Source: Bacteroidaceae bacterium
Lineage (GTDB): Bacteria > Bacteroidota > Bacteroidia > Bacteroidales > Bacteroidaceae
Assembly (NCBI GenBank): GCA_017445145.1
Contig: JAFSVI010000144.1
Coordinates: forward strand, 1 to 36,991
Length of the DNA: 36,991 nucleotides
Reading direction: 5' to 3'
Under the pieces are notes generated by a model. The model did not search any database. It had not been told where the DNA came from and saw only the letters and a program-made list of their open reading frames with translations. Numbering within the stretch: the first letter of the stretch is position 1; each line of letters starts with the position of its first letter. Made by a program: the position numbers and the translations under genes. Positions 1 through 5,645 of this stretch are shown piece by piece.

Positions 1-102
1 AAATATATTGATTGGTATAACAATAAAAGACTAAAATTGAGGTTAAAAGGAATGAGCCCGGCACAATACCGAGCTCACTACTATAGAGAGTTGAATAATT
101 AA
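1..102 (+). CDS. IS3-family transposase (OrfB), C-terminal end only
   Basis: The first frame is open from base 1 and ends at TAA 100-102, giving 33 residues that start KYIDWYNNKRLKLRLKGM and continue SPAQYR. This tail (YIDWYNNxR...LKGMSPxxYR) is the usual C-terminus of the IS3/IS150 group DDE transposase, just after its last catalytic glutamate, which would lie upstream of the window. The AT-rich composition contrasts with the GC-rich host genes that follow. The gene is cut by the window edge, so whether the element is intact cannot be told here. Confidence 0.85.
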   Translation, partial: KYIDWYNNKRLKLRLKGMSPAQYRAHYYRELNN

Positions 103-114
103 TGTTTAATTTAA

Positions 115-139
115 TGTCCAACTTTTCGGGGTCACATCA
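115..139. repeat. Right terminal inverted repeat of the IS3/IS150-type element
   Basis: Read inward from 139 on the minus strand it begins TGATGTGACCCCGAAAAG and continues TTGGACA. This is the typical IS150-subgroup end (TGnnnTGACCCC..AAAGTTGGACA). It lies 12 bases past the transposase stop, and the outer dinucleotide is CA as expected. The matching left end and any target duplication are outside the window. Confidence 0.75.
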
Positions 140-454
140 CAACTGGCATATCCTCTTTTTTTGTACGTACTCTTAGGAGGCAAGCACTCTTAGAAGTACA
201 TCTCGTAGCAGCTGTGGTGTAGTTGTGCCTTTGCCCCCGCGATAGTAACATTGCCGCTGTCGCTTTTGGTGGGAAGGTTACACTTCTTCGAGTGCTTACG
301 CCCATGCCGTGCATACAAAAAACCCGGGCGTCGGGATGTCGAACGTCCGGGTGAAGATGAGGGAAGGCCGCGGAGAGTGACGTTGCGTGCCGCGGCGAGT
401 GAGGATGGTTGCCGCGGCAAGTGACGCTGGGCGCCACGGCGGCGAGGGTGTGGG
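140..454. other. Gene-free flank of the IS element
   Basis: I see no convincing gene here. There is an 8-bp direct repeat ACTCTTAG (169-176 and 186-193). There is also an imperfect 15-bp inverted repeat (182-196 against 283-297, 13 of 15 pairs) enclosing about 86 bases. The remainder up to 317 has no clear coding signal, and 317-352 is the terminator listed separately. The short frames present lack any recognisable family. Confidence 0.5.
317..352 (-). terminator. Rho-independent terminator of pgpA
   Basis: On the minus strand a 9-bp stem (arms 344-352 and 322-330, one mismatch) with a 13-base loop is followed directly by a run of six T (322-317). It lies about 100 bases beyond the pgpA stop in the correct direction. 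Confidence 0.75.
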
Positions 455-955
455 TCATAGACAAGCCCTTACAGCAGCGACGATGATGAGGGCATAGGTG
501 CCCGCCAATACGTCGTCGAGCATCACGCCCCATCCGCCTGGCATGCGGTCGAGGCGTCGGCAGCCGAGGGGTTTCCACATGTCGATGACGCGGAAGAGGG
601 CAAAGGCCAGCCACGCCAGCCACCAGGTGTCGGCTCCCGCCGGTGCGGCAAGCAGGGGGATCCAGGTGCCCACGAACTCGTCGATATTGACCGTGCGCGA
701 GTCGTGGCCCCAGTAGCGCTCCATGACGCCCGACGTCCACACGCCGACGACGGTGGTGACGACGATGAGGGCCATCGTGGCCCAAAACAAAGCGGTGGGT
801 GCCAAATGCTGGTACATGAGCCACCACACGCCCAGCGCCACGAGGGCGCCAGCCGTGCCGGGCGCCACCGGCACGAAGCCCGAGCCGAAGCCCGTTGAGA
901 GCACCACGTGGAGCCACGGTGCCTGGCCTAAGGGATGTGAGTTGTTGTCTGACAT
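455..955 (-). CDS. pgpA: Phosphatidylglycerophosphatase A
   Basis: PgpA is a membrane phosphatase that dephosphorylates phosphatidylglycerophosphate in phosphatidylglycerol synthesis. The 166-residue product has the family signature: an N-terminal VAPGTAGAL segment, hydrophobic helices around residues 30-65, the acidic motif NIDEFVGTWIPL, and a later LDDVLAGTYA segment with paired aspartates. I chose the ATG at 955 (MSDNNSHPLG). The frame stays open to an ATG at 994, but the extra 13 residues look like leader sequence and do not resemble the family N-terminus. It is monocistronic, with a terminator at 317-352 and hairpin-rich non-coding DNA upstream (956-1260). No promoter with an exact TAnnTTTG was found upstream. 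Confidence 0.88.
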   Translation of the reverse strand: MSDNNSHPLGQAPWLHVVLSTGFGSGFVPVAPGTAGALVALGVWWLMYQHLAPTALFWATMALIVVTTVVGVWTSGVMERYWGHDSRTVNIDEFVGTWIPLLAAPAGADTWWLAWLAFALFRVIDMWKPLGCRRLDRMPGGWGVMLDDVLAGTYALIIVAAVRACL

Positions 956-1013
956 TATGTGGATGGGCAAGATGAGCACACAAATAGGGCGCAAAGACGC
1001 TATGGTGCAAGGT

Positions 1014-1062
1014 GTTTAGTGAGTATCTGGGATAGTACTACCAGCATGACCGCGACGCGGTC
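1014..1062. repeat. REP-like element: TGAGTATCT foot plus perfect GC palindrome
   Basis: TGAGTATCT at 1019-1027 is followed 20 bases later by the perfect palindrome GACCGCG-A-CGCGGTC (1048-1062). It lies in the 305-base non-coding gap beyond the 3' end of the RAYT-like gene. A related arrangement (same 9-mer, then a hairpin containing CGCGACG) is found at 28982-29030. Calling it a REP is an inference from the layout and the nearby RAYT. Confidence 0.5.
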
Positions 1063-1118
1063 TTCTTTCAATAGTCGGGGGCGCAAAATAGCCCCCAGTG
1101 CATCGTCGGGAATATATC

Positions 1119-1162
1119 GCCCCCCGTGGGGGCCAGCTGCCAGGGCACTCCTTGCAGAGTGC
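1119..1162. repeat. Two small inverted repeats in the RAYT 3' flank
   Basis: GCCCCC (1119-1124) pairs with GGGGGC (1128-1133) across a three-base loop. GCACTC (1145-1150) pairs with GAGTGC (1157-1162) across six bases. Neither is followed by a T-run in the direction of the RAYT gene, so they do not look like ordinary terminators. Confidence 0.45.
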
Positions 1163-1182
1163 ATAGTTGGGCTGGTTGCCAT

Positions 1183-1213
1183 CCGCAGGTACTCGCTGCG
1201 CTCGTGCCTGCGG
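1183..1213. repeat. REP-like hairpin in inverted orientation
   Basis: CCGCAGGTAC (1183-1192) pairs with GTGCCTGCGG (1204-1213), a 10-bp stem with one G-T pair and an 11-base loop. Read on the minus strand it contains GAGTACCTGCGG, which resembles GAGTATCTGGGA of the element at 1019. The two elements therefore face each other, as in paired REP units (BIMEs). Confidence 0.45.
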
Positions 1214-1260
1214 TTCTCCGAGGTGGCGGTGCGTTCATCTGTTTAGGATGTGGCATTGTG

Positions 1261-2454
1261 TCATAATCCGGGTCTATTAAGGGTATTGCAGATGTCATCG
1301 GCCATGGCGTTGAGAGCCACGCACTCAGGGCGGGTGATGTGGCGTTTGCCCTCGTCGTAGGGCCAAGGGCTGAGGATGAGCACACGGCCGGCAGCACAGG
1401 CGTCGAAGTGGGCATCTGAGGGTTTGTAGTAATCGCGGAAGCCGTTGTCGGCGAGGAGGATGAAGGGGTGCTTCTCCTGCAACAGCACCTGCATCACGCG
1501 CTTCTCCTGCGGGGAGATGAAGGGCGACACCATCAGCGTTCTACTGCGCGCCAGCAGCACACGGCTGTTCATGTAGTCGCGCAGGGGCTTGTCGTCGCCG
1601 TGTTCTGCGGCTTTCACCATCGTGCTGCGCACATGGACTGTGGCATACTCGCCGCCCTGCAGCAGTGCCACATTACCCACGCCGTCGAACTTGCGGTTGC
1701 CGATGCATATATCCTTCTGCACGCGGAAATAGCCGGGCTTCAGGCGCTTGGTAGCCAGCCGCTGGGGGTTCATCTGGACATAGTGGATCATCGTTTGCAG
1801 CTGCCCCCGGCGCGACAGGGGCCGGATGAAGGGGCGCTCGGTGAAGATGGGGAAGGGGTAGCTGCCGGCGGCGGCAGGGGCGAGGCCGGCGGCTGTGGCG
1901 GCAGGGGCGAGGCCGGCGGCTGTGGCGGCAGGGGCGAGGCCTTTGTTCATTGTTCCCGAATTAAATTCGGGAGCAACGGACGAAGGAGTGGGAGAGGCGA
2001 GCGCCCCGGAGAGGGAGGATGCCCCGGCGAGGGAGGATGCCCCGGCGAGGGAGGAACCACCGGCGAGGGCGGAAGCCCCGGCATTGGGGGGCGCGAGGGA
2101 GAGGGTATAGGCCCGGCCGAGCTTTTTCACGCCCTGCCAGTAGCCGCGGATCACGCTGCGGATGCTCGTGTCCATGGGGCGTGTCACGTGGATGACAGCA
2201 TGCAGGTGGTCGGGCATCAGGCAGAACTGGATGATGCGGACAGGAGGATAGAGCCTGCACATCACATACAGCTCATCCACCACGGCATTGCCCAGTGGGG
2301 TGCGCACGACGTGTGCTTGCGAGGGGTCGCCCCCCGGAATCGCCAACGTCCCGAGCAACGGCTGGCGTGAGGGCACCGTAAGCGTGACATGATACACGCC
2401 GATGCCCTTCCACGCCGTTCCGGGCTCCTGCCAATGCCATTTGTCCTGCTCCAT
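1261..2454 (-). CDS. REP-associated tyrosine transposase-like protein (RAYT, Y1/HUH) with repeat insertion
   Basis: RAYTs are single-copy relatives of IS200/IS605 transposases that act on REP hairpins. The 397-residue product has the HUH motif in FCLMPDHLHAVIHV (H83-x-H85) and a likely catalytic tyrosine in HYVQMNPQR (Y225), the family's Y...NP pattern. Between them, residues about 122-198 form a low-complexity insertion of repeated SLAGAS and GLAPAATAA units with a palindrome-coded PEFNSG stretch. The roughly 170 residues after Y225 (NPQRLATKRLKPGYF..., ending NRPGL) are an additional C-terminal domain that I cannot name. The ATG at 2454 is 12 bases beyond the stop of the GH51 gene, so it may be cotranscribed with it. 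REP-like hairpins lie in the 3' flank. Whether it is active is unknown. Confidence 0.78.
   Translation of the reverse strand: MEQDKWHWQEPGTAWKGIGVYHVTLTVPSRQPLLGTLAIPGGDPSQAHVVRTPLGNAVVDELYVMCRLYPPVRIIQFCLMPDHLHAVIHVTRPMDTSIRSVIRGYWQGVKKLGRAYTLSLAPPNAGASALAGGSSLAGASSLAGASSLSGALASPTPSSVAPEFNSGTMNKGLAPAATAAGLAPAATAAGLAPAAAGSYPFPIFTERPFIRPLSRRGQLQTMIHYVQMNPQRLATKRLKPGYFRVQKDICIGNRKFDGVGNVALLQGGEYATVHVRSTMVKAAEHGDDKPLRDYMNSRVLLARSRTLMVSPFISPQEKRVMQVLLQEKHPFILLADNGFRDYYKPSDAHFDACAAGRVLILSPWPYDEGKRHITRPECVALNAMADDICNTLNRPGL
1871..1940. repeat. 27-bp tandem repeat inside the RAYT gene (about 2.6 copies)
   Basis: Units at 1871-1897 and 1898-1924 are identical, and a partial third runs to about 1940. 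Each unit encodes nine residues (GLAPAATAA) on the minus strand, so changes in copy number keep the frame. Confidence 0.85.
1950..1976. repeat. Long palindrome within the RAYT reading frame
   Basis: CCCGAATT-A-AATTCGGG (1955-1971) is a perfect 8+1+8 palindrome. Outward pairing extends it to 13 bp per arm with one G-T pair (1950-1976). It lies exactly between the two tandem-repeat arrays and encodes PEFNSG. The AT-rich core stands out from the GC-rich surroundings. It could be a repeat element inserted in the gene. Confidence 0.7.
2003..2092. repeat. 18-bp tandem repeat inside the RAYT gene (5 units)
   Basis: Units of the form GCCCCGGCGAGGGAGGAT start at 2003, 2021, 2039, 2057 and 2075; the last two are more diverged. 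They encode the six-residue SLAGAS-type repeats on the minus strand. The length is a multiple of three. Confidence 0.85.
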
Positions 2455-2466
2455 TGTTGAGCTTGG

Positions 2467-5091
2467 CTATTCTGCGAGCGGCAGGCGGAAGATGTTGAGG
2501 GATAGGGGCTGCACAGTGAGGTCTATGTGGTCGGCGGCGGGGTTGTCCATGTGTCGCGTGACGGGAGCCACATTGAGCTGTCGGCGCATGTCGTTCTCGT
2601 CGGAGCCACGTTCGGAGGCGAGCTGAATGAGCTGTGCCACGCCGCGGCCGTTGCGAAGGCGCAGACCGTTGAAGGCTATCTTCGCCGGCATAGGCTCTGA
2701 CGTTGGGTTCACGACCTTGAGGATGAGGGTGTGCGAGGCATCGTCGATGGTGGCATCGGCGTAAATGGCCTGCCGCTCTGGCAGCGCCACCTCATGCTTC
2801 AGCTCCCCGTCGAGCAGACAGCGGGCTGTGGTACCCTCAACCTGGATCTCGACATCATACCAGCGACCGTCCTCGAGCTTGCCGGGTGTTGCGGCGAGGG
2901 TGTTCTTGGCGCCGTCGGCCATGTGCTCCACGGCATGCTGCGTGTTGCCCCATCCGCCGAGGTTCCACCAGATGAGGTTCTCCTCGTCCTTGGCGCCGAA
3001 AGCTATGATGAAGCCCTCATTGCCTTCGAGGCGCCGTGCCTGCAGTGTGACGGCATAGCGGTCGCCGAGGTCGGCCGTGTTGAGCAGCACAGAGCCTTCG
3101 GCACGGAGGTTGTTCTGGCGGATGAGTGGCGAGGTGGGCTGGCGCAGCATGTCGTCGTTGGCAACGGCAGGGTCGATGGGTGTGGGAGCCGTGTATGGCA
3201 GCACCTCCCATTCGGCCCGGCTGCCGCCTTCGCCCGTCAGCCCTTGCCACTTGTCGAGCGGTATGGCGGCATAGGCCGGAGCGGCATCGCCGGCGGCTTT
3301 GCTGGCCTTTTTGCCCTTGGCCGGTGTCGGGGGAGCCGGCAGCGGGTCGAGTCCGCGCACGGCAATGTTGCGGAACTCAGCCTTGGTGCCCCAAGTGCTG
3401 AGGCCGATGTGGTGACCGATGGTGGGCTTGACGATGCCACCACTGACGGCCACCGGCACCGTGCGGTTGCCGATGTTGTCGGCCATGAGCTTCTGCACCC
3501 AATAGGATGGTGTGCCAAAGCTCTCGGCGGCGTTGAAACGAATCATGTCGGGACGCCAGGCGGGGTTGTGCTCGTTGACGAAGATGGGGGCATAGCTGCC
3601 CATGCACACTATGTCGGAGTTACGCTCCAGGCCCAGCATGTAGATAGCCTCGCCGAGGGCTGCGGTGAGGTGGCCGTTGACGCCGAAGCCCTGTGTGACG
3701 GCATACTCGCCGATGTATATCTTAGGCCCGCGGCGGTCGTAGCTGTCGTATTTGCGGTAGTTGTGCTCGAACCACGACGGCGAGCGGTAGTAGTGCTCGT
3801 CGAGGATGTCCACGGGGTGCTCAGAGCGCCACGAAGGTTCGTCGGTGCCCCACGCCTCCACGTTGCCAATGACCTCAATGTCGGGGTAGCGGGCCTTGAT
3901 GGCGCGGTAGAACTGTATGTAGCGGTCGAAGTAGCGCTCGCTCTGGTCCTGATTGGTGTCGAAGTGGAAGTTGGCGTTCTCGTTGCCCACCTCCAGCAGG
4001 CGCAGACCGAAAGGCTCGGGATGGCCGTTGCGTGCGCGTTCGGCCCCCCAGCGGGTGGTCTTTGCGTCGCCGTTGGCATACTCAATGGCGTCGAGCGCCT
4101 CCTGTATGTAGTCGTCGAGCTGGTCGTGGGGTTGCAGCCATCCATGGCCCAGACCCACGTTGACCACGAAAAGCGGCTCTGCGCCGAGGTCCTCGGCCAG
4201 CTGCAGCATCTCGTGGTAGCCGAATCCGTCGGTGATGTTGTAGCCCCAGTTCACGCTGAGGTGGCCCGGCCGCTGCTCGATGGGGCCGATGGTGTTGCGC
4301 CACACGAAGCGGTTCTGCAGGTTGTTCTTGGGCGACGTCTGCCCCTCCACGTAGCATCCGCCGGGGAAACGCATGAACTTGGGGTGCAGCGCCTCGAGCA
4401 TCTCGGCCAGGTCAATGCGGCAACCGTTCTTGCGGCCCTTGTAGGTTGGCGGGAAGAGGCTCACCACGTCGAGGGCGAAGGTGCCGGGAGCAGAGAAGGT
4501 GAGCGTGAGGGCACCTTCGGGACACGACCCCGTGGCCGTGACCTGCACGTTGTCAATCTTCTGCCACTGCCCCGCCTTGAGGCGCAGTGGCACTGCCGAG
4601 TGGCCCAACGGTGTGCCGTCGGGAGCTGTGAGGCCCACGTTGAGGGTGCCCTTGTAGGCAGCATCCGAGCGGATGAAAGTGGAGAAGGCGTAAGCCGTCT
4701 GCTGGCGGAAAGCCATGCCCCAATAGCCACCATTGGTCACGCCGCCGCCGGCAGCGCCCACACTGAGACGCAAGGCTCGCGTCTGTGCGCTGTTGAGCAT
4801 GTCGCGGGTGGTGAGTTCGGCCTTGGCGCCGCCCACGGCCTTCCAGGCCACGGCCTCGGCGTCGTCGTCCTCGAAGGAGCGGTTCTGCACCAGTTCGGCA
4901 TAGAGGCCGCCGTCGCCAGCGTGGTTGATTTCCTCGAAGAAGATGCCATAGAGGCGTGGGCTCACAGCCACTCCGGGCTGTGTGGCATCGACGGTGATGG
5001 TGGTCTGTGCGCTGGCGTGCGGGGTGGCAAGGGCCAGCGCTGCCATTGCAGCAAAGATTGAATTGCGTGTCATTTGTTGGTTGATTATCAT
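2467..5091 (-). CDS. Secreted alpha-L-arabinofuranosidase, GH51
   Basis: It is expected to release arabinofuranosyl groups from arabinan or arabinoxylan in the periplasm or outside the cell. A signal peptide (MTRNSIFAAMAALALATPHASAQ) follows the start. The ATG at 5073 is an equally good start; 5091 is the longest. The catalytic (beta/alpha)8 part carries RFPGGCYVEG, the acid/base glutamate in EVGNEN (E371) and the nucleophile in IYIGEYA (E462), both typical of GH51. Residues about 140-215 look like a carbohydrate-binding beta-sandwich. Near residue 587 there is a lysine/alanine-rich linker (PAKGKKASKAAGDAAP). A beta-rich insert of roughly 150 residues follows (GFIIAFGAKDEENLIWWNLGG), perhaps a concanavalin-like lectin fold, before the closing C-terminal beta domain. 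At 874 residues it is longer than the roughly 500-660 usual for the family. It starts 17 bases after the lipoprotein gene, which suggests an operon. Confidence 0.9.
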   Translation of the reverse strand: MIINQQMTRNSIFAAMAALALATPHASAQTTITVDATQPGVAVSPRLYGIFFEEINHAGDGGLYAELVQNRSFEDDDAEAVAWKAVGGAKAELTTRDMLNSAQTRALRLSVGAAGGGVTNGGYWGMAFRQQTAYAFSTFIRSDAAYKGTLNVGLTAPDGTPLGHSAVPLRLKAGQWQKIDNVQVTATGSCPEGALTLTFSAPGTFALDVVSLFPPTYKGRKNGCRIDLAEMLEALHPKFMRFPGGCYVEGQTSPKNNLQNRFVWRNTIGPIEQRPGHLSVNWGYNITDGFGYHEMLQLAEDLGAEPLFVVNVGLGHGWLQPHDQLDDYIQEALDAIEYANGDAKTTRWGAERARNGHPEPFGLRLLEVGNENANFHFDTNQDQSERYFDRYIQFYRAIKARYPDIEVIGNVEAWGTDEPSWRSEHPVDILDEHYYRSPSWFEHNYRKYDSYDRRGPKIYIGEYAVTQGFGVNGHLTAALGEAIYMLGLERNSDIVCMGSYAPIFVNEHNPAWRPDMIRFNAAESFGTPSYWVQKLMADNIGNRTVPVAVSGGIVKPTIGHHIGLSTWGTKAEFRNIAVRGLDPLPAPPTPAKGKKASKAAGDAAPAYAAIPLDKWQGLTGEGGSRAEWEVLPYTAPTPIDPAVANDDMLRQPTSPLIRQNNLRAEGSVLLNTADLGDRYAVTLQARRLEGNEGFIIAFGAKDEENLIWWNLGGWGNTQHAVEHMADGAKNTLAATPGKLEDGRWYDVEIQVEGTTARCLLDGELKHEVALPERQAIYADATIDDASHTLILKVVNPTSEPMPAKIAFNGLRLRNGRGVAQLIQLASERGSDENDMRRQLNVAPVTRHMDNPAADHIDLTVQPLSLNIFRLPLAE

Positions 5092-5108
5092 TGATGTATG
5101 TTATACTG

Positions 5109-5486
5109 TTAATAACTACCTTCAACATCAAACCCCACCTCGCGGGGGTCGAGGGTGGCCACCACGCGGTCCTCGCCGTCGGCATCATGGCTCACGACCA
5201 CGGCCACGGCGTTGCCCACCATGAGGTCGGCGCGGCGATCCACGTCGTCGCTGAGTTCAAACTCCATGGTGTCGCCGCCGAGCGTGAGGAACTCCAGGTT
5301 GTGCATCGATGTGGCGTCGCCCACATATCCCACAAGCGTGTCGGTGGCAGCTGCGGTTACAGCGGCATCAGTGGCTTGTGTGCCGTGGGGTGTGGTGTCG
5401 CCGGCCTTGTCATTGGCGCTCTTGTTGGTGCATGCCGCCAAGACAGCGACGAGGAGCACAAAGGCGATTCGGAGTGTGTGTTGCAT
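5109..5486 (-). CDS. Small lipoprotein of unknown function
   Basis: The 125-residue product starts MQHTLRIAFVLLVAVLAACT, a lipoprotein signal with the lipobox LAAC. A Thr/Ala-rich linker leads into a compact domain of about 80 residues (LVGYVGDATSMHNLEFLTLGG..., then MVGNAVAVVVSHDADGEDRV). This looks like a small beta-barrel, OB-fold-like by pattern only, and I cannot name a family. The ATG at 5486 is chosen because the lipoprotein signal starts there, although the frame runs open far upstream as an antisense shadow of the zinc-hook gene. It heads a probable operon with the GH51 enzyme (17-base gap). A promoter TATTTTTG lies at 5544-5551. Confidence 0.8.
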   Translation of the reverse strand: MQHTLRIAFVLLVAVLAACTNKSANDKAGDTTPHGTQATDAAVTAAATDTLVGYVGDATSMHNLEFLTLGGDTMEFELSDDVDRRADLMVGNAVAVVVSHDADGEDRVVATLDPREVGFDVEGSY

Positions 5487-5543
5487 AGGTGAATGAGTGT
5501 GAAAAAGGATTAAAAACGGGGTGCGGAGCACCCTTTTCGCCGA

Positions 5544-5551
5544 CAAAAATA
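5544..5551 (-). promoter_or_regulatory. Bacteroidetes -7 element (TATTTTTG) for the lipoprotein-GH51 unit
   Basis: TATTTTTG fits TAnnTTTG, 58 bases upstream of the lipoprotein ATG. A weak TTTC lies at the -33 position (5571-5574). The leader between them carries a small hairpin GGGTGC-GGA-GCACCC (5519-5533). Confidence 0.5.
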
Positions 5552-5590
5552 CGAAAAGGAAGTGAAACACGAAATAAAAAGCAAGGATTT

Positions 5591-5634
5591 TTTGGCATAA
5601 AGTCATTAATAATGTACTTTTGCGCTCGCAAAAG
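5591..5634 (+). promoter_or_regulatory. Promoter of the zinc-hook operon with overlapping palindrome
   Basis: TTTG (5591-5594), a 20-base spacer and TACTTTTG (5615-5622) match the Bacteroidetes -33/-7 promoter pattern, 23 bases before the ATG at 5646. A perfect inverted repeat CTTTTGCG-CT-CGCAAAAG (5617-5634) covers the -7 element and the expected start site, so a bound protein would block transcription. The repressor role is an inference. Confidence 0.65.
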
Positions 5635-5645
5635 CCACAAACAGC

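Noticed and set aside
1871-2092. Tandem repeats as a CRISPR array
   Set aside because: The units are 18 and 27 bp, contiguous with no spacers, and within a reading frame.
1468-2370. Plus-strand open frame rich in Gly/Glu opposite the RAYT gene
   Set aside because: Its odd repeats come from the tandem arrays in the minus-strand gene. No motif supports it, whereas the minus frame has HUH and Y...NP motifs.
2731-5061. Plus-strand open frame of 776 codons opposite the GH51 gene
   Set aside because: It is a shadow of the arabinofuranosidase. That gene has a signal peptide and catalytic motifs, while the antisense has a low-complexity Val/Gly/Ala-rich composition.
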